Counted from the first letter of the stretch, positions 1 through 8,422 are shown. The stretch is 42,892 nucleotides of DNA from an uncultured Muribaculaceae bacterium (GCA_910584525.1 CAJUAT010000016.1:1-42892); one strand, 5' to 3'. Notes: generated by a model not told the origin, from the letters alone. A program made the numbers and translations.

Positions 1-76
1 TCAAGCTTTGAATCGAAAAATTTCGTAATTTCGCACTGGCCAGTTGACTCCGCCTATGTCCGACTGGTGTCAGGGA

Positions 77-108
77 TTTGGTAATGGCAAAAATATTTGT
101 TAAGTTTG
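77..108 (+). promoter_or_regulatory. Bacteroidetes-type promoter of the C1 peptidase gene
   Basis: TTTG at 77-80 and TAAGTTTG at 101-108 are separated by 20 bp, matching the known Bacteroidetes sigma-ABfr consensus (TTTG, 19-21 bp, TAnnTTTG). Transcription would start near 112-115, about 25 bp before the ATG at 139. A TTG at 97 lies inside the promoter, so the longer reading frame starting there is unlikely to be used. Confidence 0.65.
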
Positions 109-138
109 CTGAATAATCATCATGAAAAAACAGCGTAT

Positions 139-1353
139 ATGTTAAGCAAAAAGAGACTGATCGCGGGGATGCTGGTGTGCGGCATTTGTGGCTACGCCAT
201 GGCATCCGAACCGGAAGTGGAGAATCCCGACAGCACGGGATTCAAATTCACCGATGTGAAAATCAACGCCCACGGGCCTGTGAGCGACCAGAACAAGTCG
301 GGCACATGCTGGGCTTTCTCGGGACTCTCCACCCTCGAAGACAACATTCAGCGCAAGACCGGCAAGCACATCGACCTCTCGGAGATGTATATCGTCCGCA
401 ACGCCTATATCGAGAAGGCAAAGAAATGGATGCGCATGAACGGCAAAATGAACTTTGCCCAGGGCGGAAGCTTCGGCGATGTGCTCGAAATGAGCAAGAA
501 ATATGGCGCCGTTCCCGAGTCGGTATACTCTGGCCTGAACTATGGCGAGGAGAAACATTCCCATTATGAACTCGCCGAAGCCCTCGAGGCATATCTGCAG
601 GCTATCCTCAAACGCGGTTCCAAGAACTCCAAGCTGAGCACCGCCTGGCTCCCCGGATTCGTCGGCATCCTCGACGCTTACCTCGGCAAAGCCCCTGAAT
701 CGTTCGAATACGAAGGCAAGACATACACTCCGCAAAGCTTCGCCAAGGCCATAGGTCTCGAACCCGACAACTTCATGAATGTGGTGAGCTTCACTCATCA
801 TCCCTTCTACGAGAACTTCATTCTCGAAATTCCCGACAACTGGGCATGGACATATTCACAGAACGTTCCGATGGAGGAGCTGGAACAGATTGTGGACAAT
901 GCCATCGACAAGGGGTATACCGTATGCTGGGCAGCCGATGTGTCGGAAGGGGGATTCAAATGGCGCAAGGGTTATGCAGTGCTTCCCGCCGCCAAGTCTG
1001 ACAAAGACATGACCGATACCGAACTCAGCCGCTGGGTAAAACTCAGCGACAAAGACCGCGAGAACAAGAAATACGAAATCACCGGCCCCGTGGCTGAAGA
1101 GAAGGTTACGCAGGAAAGCCGCCAGACCGCCTTCGACAATTTCGAGACTACCGACGACCATGGCATGGTGATCGTGGGCTCTGCAAAAGACCAGGAAGGC
1201 AACAAATACTACAAGGTAAAGAACTCCTGGGACACCAACCAGCTCTACGACGGTTATCTCTATGTCTCAATGCCATATTTTCTGGCCAAGACCATCGGCG
1301 TAGGCGTCCACAAGGATGTCATTCCCGCCTCGATATCCAAGAAGATGAAATAA
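139..1353 (+). CDS. Secreted papain-like (C1) cysteine aminopeptidase, bleomycin hydrolase/PepC type
   Basis: This 404-residue protein has a papain-fold active site: Cys57 in SGTCWAFS with Gln51 as the oxyanion residue, His341 in DDHGMVIVG and Asn362 in KNSWD. The spread of these residues over 300 positions with long insertions is typical of the bleomycin hydrolase/PepC branch, which trims peptides from the N-terminus. Residues 1-22 look like a signal peptide (KKR, then a hydrophobic stretch ending AMA before SEPE), so it probably acts in the periplasm or at the surface. The start at 139 is chosen because the frame's upstream TTG at 97 falls in the promoter. A seven-codon frame (122-145, MKKQRIC) overlaps this start codon in another frame. 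The gene stands alone, followed by a strong terminator. The family call is firm; the substrate is unknown. Confidence 0.9.
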   Translation: MLSKKRLIAGMLVCGICGYAMASEPEVENPDSTGFKFTDVKINAHGPVSDQNKSGTCWAFSGLSTLEDNIQRKTGKHIDLSEMYIVRNAYIEKAKKWMRMNGKMNFAQGGSFGDVLEMSKKYGAVPESVYSGLNYGEEKHSHYELAEALEAYLQAILKRGSKNSKLSTAWLPGFVGILDAYLGKAPESFEYEGKTYTPQSFAKAIGLEPDNFMNVVSFTHHPFYENFILEIPDNWAWTYSQNVPMEELEQIVDNAIDKGYTVCWAADVSEGGFKWRKGYAVLPAAKSDKDMTDTELSRWVKLSDKDRENKKYEITGPVAEEKVTQESRQTAFDNFETTDDHGMVIVGSAKDQEGNKYYKVKNSWDTNQLYDGYLYVSMPYFLAKTIGVGVHKDVIPASISKKMK

Positions 1354-1378
1354 CGCCTTGCCGCGCCAACTATTACCA

Positions 1379-1422
1379 TACAGGCCATTCCCGGACCTCC
1401 AGGAATGGCCTGTAATATTTTT
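1379..1422 (+). terminator. Intrinsic terminator after the C1 peptidase gene
   Basis: A perfect 13-bp stem (1379-1391 with 1402-1414) around a 10-nt loop is followed by ATATTTTT. The T-run lies only on the plus-strand side, so it ends the rightward peptidase transcript. The leftward transcript arriving from the minus-strand operon would meet the hairpin but no T-run. Confidence 0.85.
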
Positions 1423-1454
1423 CCACAGTACACTAAGGCTCTGTTCCTTAAATA

Positions 1455-2102
1455 TCAGGCCATGCTCCCGGTGTGGCTCATGCCGAGATAAACCACGGAG
1501 GAACCGATCATGAAGACTCCGATGCCGATGCCCAGAAGGAACAGTATGTGCGGCACACACAACGCCACAACCGCAGCGGCCACGCCCAATACCATCAGGA
1601 TGATTCCGAAGACATTCTCCGGATTTCCCTTCTTACTGAGATTCGCTTCCTCGCGGCCGGCGGGATAATCTTCGTAAATTATGACATTCTCATCACAGAT
1701 CATGACCTTCTCTTCAGAGTCCTTGCTGTCGGCAACCAATGCGTCCGCCTCAGCCTCGCGTCTGGCCACTTCTGCCGCCGAAGCCTCCTTATAAGCTGCC
1801 GGATCCAAGGCTAACGCGGAACCTGCATCTACAAACGACAGCAATTTCTTTCGGCTGAAATTCTCCTCCAAAGCATGATAAAGGTCGCGCACGTATGGCT
1901 GCGTCCATGTCTCCTTGCCGCGAATCTCTATATTGCCGTTGTCTTCCTCAAACAGTCCGGGAGATTTCTCCATCGCATACCTTACGGTATCCAGTGTCCT
2001 TGTCTTGCCGGCTTTGCTGATGATAAGGTCAAGTATGATTCCGCGCACTCCCTGCACGTCCTCAGCCTCTATCAGGGCATCTATCTTCTTATGTCTCTCC
2101 AT
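1455..2102 (-). CDS. Hypothetical protein with two C-terminal membrane helices
   Basis: This is a 215-residue protein that I do not recognise. The first 110 or so residues are soluble and charged. They contain a winged-helix-like stretch with alternating helices, RTLDTVRYAMEKSPGLFEED, which is a guess only. An Ala/Glu-rich segment (about 105-130) follows, and the C-terminus has two closely spaced hydrophobic segments (about 163-183 and 186-206), suggesting a membrane anchor with the N-terminal part in the cytoplasm. It lies 77 bp downstream of uvrC on the same strand with no promoter match between, so it is probably the last gene of the ybeY-mnmG-apt-uvrC transcript. No catalytic motif is visible. 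Confidence 0.7.
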   Translation of the reverse strand: MERHKKIDALIEAEDVQGVRGIILDLIISKAGKTRTLDTVRYAMEKSPGLFEEDNGNIEIRGKETWTQPYVRDLYHALEENFSRKKLLSFVDAGSALALDPAAYKEASAAEVARREAEADALVADSKDSEEKVMICDENVIIYEDYPAGREEANLSKKGNPENVFGIILMVLGVAAAVVALCVPHILFLLGIGIGVFMIGSSVVYLGMSHTGSMA

Positions 2103-2179
2103 AGCATTCCTCTTTGGTTCCTCTTTGTTCTATAAAACATGACCGGAATCAAATAGTTTGGAACGCAACGGGGAAGGGC

Positions 2180-4168
2180 CTATGATTTATCTTTCAGGGC
2201 TTCCTGCAATATATCGGCCTTAGCCTTGCCCACCACCTTTACAACATCCTGATAATCAGCTTGTTTAAGGCGTTTTAGCGATTTAAATTCCTTCATGAGC
2301 CTGGCGGCGGTTGCAGGTCCTATACCTTTTATGCCGTCGAGCATGCTCGCTGTCTGGCCTTTGCTGCGGCGGTTCCGGTGATGGGTTATGCCGAAACGGT
2401 GCGCCTCGTCGCGCAATGCCTGTATCACCCTCAGACTCGGCGACTTCTTGTCGAGGTACAACGGATACTGGTCGCCAGGATAATATATCTCTTCGAGTCG
2501 TTTGGCAATACCTACCAGCGACACCTCACCCCGGATACCCATCTCGTCGAATGCCTCCACGGCGGCGCTCAGCTGCCCTTTGCCGCCGTCCACAACCACC
2601 ATCTGCGGCAACGGCTCTCCCTCGGCCATCATCCGCGTATACCGACGGTGAAGTACCTCCTTCATCGACGCGAAATCATCTGCCCCCACCACTGTCTTGA
2701 TATTGAAATGCCGATAGTCGCGTTTCGACGGCTTGCCGTCGCGAAAAACCACACAGCTCGCCACCGGATTCGTGCCCTGAATATTCGAGTTGTCGAAACA
2801 TTCTATATGTCTCGGTTCCGTCGGCAGCCGGAAGTCAGACTGCATGCGTTTCATCAGCAGATCGGTGCGGCGGTCGGGATTCAGTGCCTCTCTCTCCCTT
2901 TCCCGGTCGCGCATATACTGGGCCACATTCTTCTCTCCCACCTCCAGGATGCGCTTCTTGTCGCCACGCTGCGGTATCGTGAACTTGACACCCCTGAACT
3001 CCACATCTGGCAGAAAAGGCACCACCACCTCCTCAAACTCCCTACCGAATCTGTTTTCCACCTCCGCAATGGCCCGCGACAGTATCTCCTCGCGCGTCAC
3101 CTCCGCAGAACTGTTCCTGCGGAACTCGAGATTGAGACTCTGCGTCACGGCTCCCCGATGCAGATGCATGAAATTGACGAAAGCCCTGTCCTCATTCTCC
3201 ACATATGCGAACATGTCTACATCCGGTGTGGTGCGCTCCCCTATGGTGCTCTTCGCATTATACTGCTTTACCGACTCATATTTGAGCTTTACCTCCTGCG
3301 CCTCCTCAAACTTCCATTGCTCCGCCAGCCTGTTCATCTCATCGAGGAGCGAGCGTTCCAGCTCTACTGTCTCGCCGTTGAGTACCTGACGTACACGTCC
3401 TATATATTGGCCATATTCCTCGGGACTTATCAGCCCCCGGCATGCTCCTCCGCATTTCTTGATATGATAATCCAGACACAACGAATACTTGTTATGGCCT
3501 ATTCCCGATTCATCTATGGCATGGCGGCAACTGCGCAACGGGAATGTATCGCGTATAAGCTCCAGGACAGTCCTTGCTGACTGCACGTTGCTATAAGGAC
3601 CGTAATATCGTGCGTTCAGACCTTTCTCGCGGGTCATAAAAACCCGGGGGTACAATTCCTTGGTCACCACAATCCAGGGATATGACTTGTCGTCCTTCAG
3701 CAGCACGTTATAATGCGGCTGATACTCCTTGATCATGGCATTCTCAAGGTGCAGTGCATCCTCCTCGCTATGTACCACGATAAAACGGAGGTCGGCGATA
3801 TTGCGGACGAGCATGTTGGTACGGTTCGAGTCGTGACGGCGATTGAAATAGCTCGACACACGGCGTTTAAGCCGTTTAGCCTTCCCCACATATATCACCT
3901 TGCCGGTGGCGTCTATGTACATATAGACGCCCGGCAAGTCGGGAAGGCTCAGAATCTTCTCGCGGAGCTTAGGGCCGGGGCGATTGTTGACCACATCCTC
4001 CCGGCTACGTTTCTCCTTGATCTCGACATCGAAACCGCCGAGTTCATCGATATCCCTTCCGGAAGCGGCAAGGAGCTCGCCTATGCCACCTAAAGAAACC
4101 TCCGATGAAGTCTTTGCGGATTCATCGGAGTATTTCTCTACAGTATCGTAATTGAAGTTCTCAGACAT
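2180..4168 (-). CDS. uvrC: UvrABC excinuclease subunit C
   Basis: UvrC makes the 3' and 5' incisions around bulky DNA lesions after UvrA/UvrB loading. The 662-residue protein shows the GIY-YIG nuclease domain (GVY at 80-82, VIYVG at 91-95, then GKAKRLKRRVSSYF), a UVR motif for UvrB contact near residues 265-300, the RNase H-like C-terminal nuclease core (CFDNSNIQG and VDGGKGQLSAA), and a terminal helix-hairpin-helix DNA-binding pair (GIKGIGPATAARLMKEFKS). It carries about 70 extra residues before the usual UvrC start, acidic and Ser/Gly-rich, with no internal Met that would give a shorter start. It sits 27 bp downstream of apt and is probably cotranscribed with it. Confidence 0.97.
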   Translation of the reverse strand: MSENFNYDTVEKYSDESAKTSSEVSLGGIGELLAASGRDIDELGGFDVEIKEKRSREDVVNNRPGPKLREKILSLPDLPGVYMYIDATGKVIYVGKAKRLKRRVSSYFNRRHDSNRTNMLVRNIADLRFIVVHSEEDALHLENAMIKEYQPHYNVLLKDDKSYPWIVVTKELYPRVFMTREKGLNARYYGPYSNVQSARTVLELIRDTFPLRSCRHAIDESGIGHNKYSLCLDYHIKKCGGACRGLISPEEYGQYIGRVRQVLNGETVELERSLLDEMNRLAEQWKFEEAQEVKLKYESVKQYNAKSTIGERTTPDVDMFAYVENEDRAFVNFMHLHRGAVTQSLNLEFRRNSSAEVTREEILSRAIAEVENRFGREFEEVVVPFLPDVEFRGVKFTIPQRGDKKRILEVGEKNVAQYMRDREREREALNPDRRTDLLMKRMQSDFRLPTEPRHIECFDNSNIQGTNPVASCVVFRDGKPSKRDYRHFNIKTVVGADDFASMKEVLHRRYTRMMAEGEPLPQMVVVDGGKGQLSAAVEAFDEMGIRGEVSLVGIAKRLEEIYYPGDQYPLYLDKKSPSLRVIQALRDEAHRFGITHHRNRRSKGQTASMLDGIKGIGPATAARLMKEFKSLKRLKQADYQDVVKVVGKAKADILQEALKDKS

Positions 4169-4195
4169 ATAGTCATCAACGTTACGCTTGAGAAT

Positions 4196-4720
4196 TCAGA
4201 AAGTCAGGAGGGAAGTAACCTCGCATTCAGCGGGGAGGTTGTCGCGGCCTTTGAGGTCGGCGAGCTCCACAACGAAGTTGATGTAGACTTTCTTCGGGTT
4301 CATCGACTTTACGAGGTCGTAGCAGGCGCGCATGGTACCGCCGGTGGCGAGAAGGTCGTCATGCAGAAGCACCACATCATCACTGTTGATGGCATCGCTG
4401 TGGAGTTCGATTGTATCGACGCCATACTCTTTGGCATATGCCTTCTTGATGGTTACGGCGGGCAGTTTGCCCGGCTTGCGGGCCGGCACAAAACCGCATC
4501 CCAGCTCATAGGCCAGGATGGAGCCGCCGATAAAACCGCGACTCTCTATACCCACCACCTTGGTGATACCCTTCTCGCGATACAGGTCGGCCAACGCCTG
4601 CGACATGACATGAAGAGCCTCCCCATCTTTCAGAAGAGTGGTCAGGTCGCGGAAGATGATTCCCTTGCTGGGAAAGTCCGGAATCGTCCGGATGCTGGTT
4701 TTCAAATCTTCGAGTTCCAT
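4196..4720 (-). CDS. apt: Adenine phosphoribosyltransferase
   Basis: Apt salvages adenine by transferring ribose-5-phosphate from PRPP to give AMP. The 174-residue frame has the type I phosphoribosyltransferase PRPP loop VVLLHDDLLATGGT and the family-typical IPDFPSKGIIFRDLTTLL and GIESRGFIGG segments. The start is placed at 4720 (MELEDLKTSIRTIPDF), which matches the length of the family. An upstream in-frame ATG at 4795 would add MFHVEHRGYPEF, but that extension is simply a translation through the parS palindrome and should not be annotated. Part of the minus-strand operon between mnmG and uvrC. Confidence 0.96.
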   Translation of the reverse strand: MELEDLKTSIRTIPDFPSKGIIFRDLTTLLKDGEALHVMSQALADLYREKGITKVVGIESRGFIGGSILAYELGCGFVPARKPGKLPAVTIKKAYAKEYGVDTIELHSDAINSDDVVLLHDDLLATGGTMRACYDLVKSMNPKKVYINFVVELADLKGRDNLPAECEVTSLLTF

Positions 4721-4778
4721 ATTGTTTATATAAGTTTTTCTTATCAGGAGACAGCCTGCAAATTCGGGATAACCCCGA

Positions 4779-4794
4779 TGTTCCACGTGGAACA
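4779..4794. promoter_or_regulatory. parS: parS centromere-like ParB binding site
   Basis: TGTTCCACGTGGAACA is a perfect 16-bp palindrome and matches the widely conserved bacterial parS consensus TGTTNCACGTGNAACA. It lies in the noncoding spacer between mnmG and apt. ParB spreads from such sites to organise and segregate the origin region, and parS sites cluster near oriC in most bacteria. I found only this one copy in the window. The match and symmetry are seen directly; function here is inferred from the consensus. Confidence 0.88.
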
Positions 4795-4848
4795 ATTTCT
4801 ACATTCCGCTTTAAGTTTTTGTTCTATACTTCTCTAATTATGAGCCTG

Positions 4849-6759
4849 TTAGCGACCCAACAGCAAAAGAAGGATACTGATATCGGCAGGGCTTACTCCC
4901 GGTATGCGCGAGGCCTGTCCGATGGTGGCCGGCCTTATGGCCGTCAGCTTCTGTCTCGCCTCCGTGGAGATACTTTTCACTGTCATGAAGTCATACCCTT
5001 CAGGGATTCTGACATTCTCCAGCCTTTGCTGCTTCTGAGCCATGTCGGCCTCTCTGGAGATATAGCCGGCATATTTTATACGTATCTCGGCACTCTGTAT
5101 TATCTCCTCGCGCCTTATCCCCTCTTCGGCCTTGTCCACCTCGAGAAGCCTTTTCTCTATCCATGGCATTCCTTTGACAAGTATACCGAAGCTCAGCTGA
5201 GGACGCTTCACGAGGTCCGAAACTTTCACGGATGCTGTCAAGGGTGCCGTTCCCAACGATTCAAGCCAGGCATTCACTTCCGCAGTCGCCTTTACATTTG
5301 TACTTGACGCCCACTCGAGCAATGCCTCTGTCTCCTTTTCCTTGAGCCGGAGACTGGCGTACCTCCTCTCATCGGCCAGACCTACTCTGTACCCTATCGG
5401 CGTAAGTCGAGAATCGGCGTCGTCCTGCCGGAGAAGAATCCTGTATTCTGCCCTTGACGTAAACATACGGTATGGCTCATCAACCCCTTTGGTGACGAGA
5501 TCGTCGATAAGCACTCCTATATATGCCTGGTCTCTGCCAAGCACAAGCGGTTCTTTCCCCTGCCCTTCGAGCGATGCGTTAAGGCCTGCCATAAGTCCTT
5601 GCGCCGCCGCCTCTTCGTAGCCGGTAGTTCCGTTGATCTGCCCCGCAAAATATAGGCCGTCAACGAGTTTTGTCTCCAATGTATGTTTCAGCTGCGTGGG
5701 GTCGAAAAAGTCATATTCTATGGCATATCCTGGCCTGTAAAGCTGTGCGTCGCGTAATGCGGGAATATGTGCCAATGCCTCCGTCTGCACCTGCCAGGGC
5801 ATCGAGCTCGAAAAGCCGTTGACGTAATATTCCACCGTATCCTCACCTTCCGGCTCAAGAAAGAGTTGATGCGATTCCTTGTCGGCGAAGGTCACTAATT
5901 TCGTCTCTATGCTGGGACAATAGCGTGGACCTATGCTTTGAATCTGGCCATTATACATCGGCGACTCGTCGAGGTGCGACGTGATAGCCGCATGCACATC
6001 GGGATTTGTACGCACTATCCAGCATGGCTGCTGCCGCAACCTGCGCCGTATCTCGGGCAGAAAGGAGAACTTCTCCCATTCGTCGGGGTCGCCATCCTGT
6101 CGTTCGGCAAGAGAGAAATCGATACTCCTGCCATCGATGCGTGCCGGGGTGCCCGTCTTCATACGTGCTGTCCGGAAACCATTGTCGCGAAGGCGCTCTG
6201 TAATGCCTCTGGAGCTCTGTTCGGAGATTCTTCCTCCTTCTATCTGCGTGCGGCCGAAGTGCATCATGCCGTTCAGGAAGGTGCCGTTGGTCAGCACAAT
6301 CCGTGGCGCCTTAAAACGTATTCCCAACGCGGTCACAACCCCTGTTACGCGCTTGCGGCCGGCAGATTCATCCTCTATGACAAGGTCCGTGACATTATCC
6401 TGAAACATGTCGAGACCCTCGGTCTTTTCGAGAGTTCGGCGCCATTCCGAAATATATTTTTCGCGGTCGCTCTGGACGCGTGGTGACCATACTGCAGGTC
6501 CTTTCGACCTGTTGAGCATCCGGAACTGTATGGCTGTCTTATCGGCTATGATACCCATCTGGCCACCGAGAGCGTCAATCTCGCGCACAATCTGACCCTT
6601 GGCTATGCCGCCGATGGCAGGGTTGCATGACATCTGCGCCACTCTGTTCATGTCGAGCGTCACCAGCAGGGTTCTTGAACCTGTTTTTGCAGCGGCCACT
6701 GCGGCCTCGCAACCTGCATGGCCTCCGCCTACCACTATAACATCGTAATCGAATCTCAT
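4849..6759 (-). CDS. mnmG: tRNA uridine-5-carboxymethylaminomethyl modification enzyme MnmG (GidA)
   Basis: MnmG works with MnmE to install the cmnm5 group on U34 of tRNAs reading split codon boxes, using FAD, NADH and methylene-tetrahydrofolate. The 636-residue protein starts with the FAD dinucleotide fold (VIVVGGGHAGCEAAVAA, residues about 8-24), followed by the family signatures SCNPAIGGIAKGQ, TNGTFLNG and KTGTPARIDGRS, and a second flavin-contact motif, GQINGTTGYEEAAAQG. The helical C-terminal domain ends near PATIGQASRIPGVSPADISIL. Length is normal. Its start codon overlaps the ybeY stop by 4 nt, implying translational coupling. MnmG genes lie near oriC in many bacteria, consistent with the adjacent parS. 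Confidence 0.98.
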   Translation of the reverse strand: MRFDYDVIVVGGGHAGCEAAVAAAKTGSRTLLVTLDMNRVAQMSCNPAIGGIAKGQIVREIDALGGQMGIIADKTAIQFRMLNRSKGPAVWSPRVQSDREKYISEWRRTLEKTEGLDMFQDNVTDLVIEDESAGRKRVTGVVTALGIRFKAPRIVLTNGTFLNGMMHFGRTQIEGGRISEQSSRGITERLRDNGFRTARMKTGTPARIDGRSIDFSLAERQDGDPDEWEKFSFLPEIRRRLRQQPCWIVRTNPDVHAAITSHLDESPMYNGQIQSIGPRYCPSIETKLVTFADKESHQLFLEPEGEDTVEYYVNGFSSSMPWQVQTEALAHIPALRDAQLYRPGYAIEYDFFDPTQLKHTLETKLVDGLYFAGQINGTTGYEEAAAQGLMAGLNASLEGQGKEPLVLGRDQAYIGVLIDDLVTKGVDEPYRMFTSRAEYRILLRQDDADSRLTPIGYRVGLADERRYASLRLKEKETEALLEWASSTNVKATAEVNAWLESLGTAPLTASVKVSDLVKRPQLSFGILVKGMPWIEKRLLEVDKAEEGIRREEIIQSAEIRIKYAGYISREADMAQKQQRLENVRIPEGYDFMTVKSISTEARQKLTAIRPATIGQASRIPGVSPADISILLLLLGR

Positions 6760-7214
6760 ACCTCTCGGCTTTTCATCGCTGTCAGTTTATCATATAGCTG
6801 CAGAGCACGGTTCTCCGCCGCCTCCATTATGGCTCGTTCTCCCTCGCCTTTATCGTTGATACCGCAAAGATGAAGCACGCCATGGATTACCACCCTGAGC
6901 AATTCGCGCGAAAAGGGGACTCTCAACAATTCGGCATTGCTCGCCACTGTGTCGAGTGATATCTGCATCTCGCCGCTGATGAATTCGTCGCGCGAATAGT
7001 CAAACGTGATAATGTCGGTATAATAGTCATGGCCGAGGGCCTGGTTGTTGGCTTTAAGAATCTCCTCGTCGCTCATGAACACATACAGAAGTCGGCGAAC
7101 CGTCAAGCCATAGCTTGCGGCCACCTCCACAATCCACTGCCGGAGCAGGGGTTGGTCAAGCGAGGGCATCGCCACATCCTGCGTCTCGAAATCTATCCTG
7201 CCTGTTTTTGACAT
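6756..7214 (-). CDS. ybeY: Endoribonuclease YbeY (16S rRNA maturation, UPF0054)
   Basis: YbeY is a zinc-dependent endoribonuclease involved in 16S rRNA 3'-end maturation and ribosome quality control. The 152-residue frame from the ATG at 7214 has the metal-binding motif HGVLHLCG with His111 and His115. The position of the usual third His ligand (HxxxHxxxxxH) is Asp121 in GINDKGEGE; from memory, an Asp here is common in Bacteroidetes homologues. The TDIITFDY segment is also family-typical. Alternative in-frame starts exist at 7223 and 7274, but the extra residues do not resemble the family. First gene of the minus-strand operon, overlapping mnmG by 4 nt. Confidence 0.93.
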   Translation of the reverse strand: MSKTGRIDFETQDVAMPSLDQPLLRQWIVEVAASYGLTVRRLLYVFMSDEEILKANNQALGHDYYTDIITFDYSRDEFISGEMQISLDTVASNAELLRVPFSRELLRVVIHGVLHLCGINDKGEGERAIMEAAENRALQLYDKLTAMKSREV

Positions 7215-7292
7215 TGCTCGCATTTTCACAACAACTACATGACACCATCCGGACCTTGCGGCTCCCGACAGCATCTGCTCAATTTTCTTCTA

Positions 7293-7323
7293 CAAAAATA
7301 CAAAATTTCCTCGAAACAATCAA
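7293..7323 (-). promoter_or_regulatory. Promoter of the ybeY-mnmG-apt-uvrC operon
   Basis: Read on the minus strand, TTG (7323-7321) and TATTTTTG (7300-7293) are 20 bp apart and fit the Bacteroidetes consensus. Transcription would start near 7287, giving a leader of about 70 nt before the ybeY ATG at 7214. The rest of the 7215-7504 spacer shows no gene or clear structure. Confidence 0.55.
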
Positions 7324-7504
7324 GACTCGCCAAAGTGCACTCTCAAGCATCAACAACCATCACCCTGTTCACAACAAACATACTATTCTGATTTTCAGCA
7401 CATTAACACATTTAATCAGAGCTTTTAACCGTCTGACGTTCGCACGAGCGGCATTTCGTGACCGCTTGTCATGAAATATTCCATTCTGAGAACAGCTCTG
7501 CGGC

Positions 7505-8404
7505 CTATTTTGTCGAACTTCTGATTGACTCCAGATCCTGTTGGGAAAGACCGGTAACACCACAAATCATTTTATCCTCCATCCCGGCCTCAATCAAATT
7601 CCTCGCGACCTGCGCCACTCCCTCGGCTCGTCCCTCGGCTCGTCCCTCGGCCCGTCCCTCGGCCCGTCCCTCGTCTCTCGCAGTGTCAAGCACATCGTTC
7701 TGAACCATTATCGTATCCATATGGGCATCATATGCCCTACGCTCCTTCGTCGACATGGATAAATATTGAAGTTTCTTCTTTACTTCCTGCAGTCCCGGCG
7801 TACGCGTGTTCTCCTTGACTTTTCCCGTCTTCAGGTAAGTCATCCATTCGTCGAGCGGCGTTTCCGGTATTTTGTCATATACATTGACACGCACGAGATA
7901 ATATTCGGGAAATACCTCGCGTGGAAGGTGTGGAACTATCACGCCTTCCTCTTTAGTATTCACCAGCAGATCACTTCCTGTATGAATACCTTTGAATCGT
8001 GTCTCGCCATGATACACATAGTCATCACCTTGACCATAATCGCAATAGAGGATGCTTATTGAATATACCTTTTTTACCTGGTCATACTTCTCTCCTATGT
8101 TGATATGTTCCGTGATAGCTTTGCACGTGCCGTAAAGAATTCGCTGTAGATAATATAATTGCCGCGTGAGCTGAACCTCGACAATAATCAGATGACCCTT
8201 GCTATTCTTAGCCTTTATGTCCACGCGGTTGAATTTGTCTGTATCGGTTTCCTGGTTCGACTCGCTCTCTAGCAGTTCAACTATCTTCACATCTTCGCCC
8301 AAAAGCACAGAGATAAAGCCTTCGAGTATTCCGAAATTACTCTTATCCCTGAGCATATGCTTCATAGCCCAGTCAAAACGGATGTATATATTCTCCTGCG
8401 ACAT
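7505..8404 (-). CDS. Rpn family PD-(D/E)XK nuclease / transposase-like protein
   Basis: This 299-residue protein belongs to the PD-(D/E)XK nuclease family transposases (Rpn/YhgA-like), enzymes linked to RecA-independent recombination or defence rather than to a defined insertion sequence. The N-terminus has the typical IRFDWAMKHMLRDKSNFGILEGF, and the nuclease core is visible as NRVDIKAKNSKGHLIIVEVQ, where Asp, Glu and Gln form the D...ExQ motif. A second conserved block is LQRILYGTCKAI. The C-terminal part contains four copies of the tetrapeptide EGRA, encoded by 12-bp tandem repeats, then a short helical end. No terminal inverted repeats or target duplication were seen around it. It has its own promoter and borders the AT-rich part of the island. 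Confidence 0.9.
   Translation of the reverse strand: MSQENIYIRFDWAMKHMLRDKSNFGILEGFISVLLGEDVKIVELLESESNQETDTDKFNRVDIKAKNSKGHLIIVEVQLTRQLYYLQRILYGTCKAITEHINIGEKYDQVKKVYSISILYCDYGQGDDYVYHGETRFKGIHTGSDLLVNTKEEGVIVPHLPREVFPEYYLVRVNVYDKIPETPLDEWMTYLKTGKVKENTRTPGLQEVKKKLQYLSMSTKERRAYDAHMDTIMVQNDVLDTARDEGRAEGRAEGRAEGRAEGVAQVARNLIEAGMEDKMICGVTGLSQQDLESIRSSTK
7620..7673. repeat. 12-bp tandem repeat encoding EGRA units
   Basis: The unit CCCTCGGCTCGT occurs at 7620-7631 and 7632-7643. It recurs as CCCTCGGCCCGT at 7644-7655 and 7656-7667, followed by a partial copy. It lies inside the Rpn nuclease gene and encodes EGRA repeats on the minus strand. Because 12 is a multiple of three, copy-number change would alter protein length but not frame. 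Confidence 0.95.
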
Positions 8405-8422
8405 AACACTTCTAATTTTTTA

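Noticed and set aside
4721..4795. N-terminal extension of apt beginning MFHVEH
   Set aside because: The extra residues are the translation of the parS palindrome and following spacer; the shorter start matches the family length.
7505..8404. Rpn nuclease gene as an intact insertion sequence
   Set aside because: No terminal inverted repeats or target-site duplications were found around it, and this family is not normally part of a defined IS.
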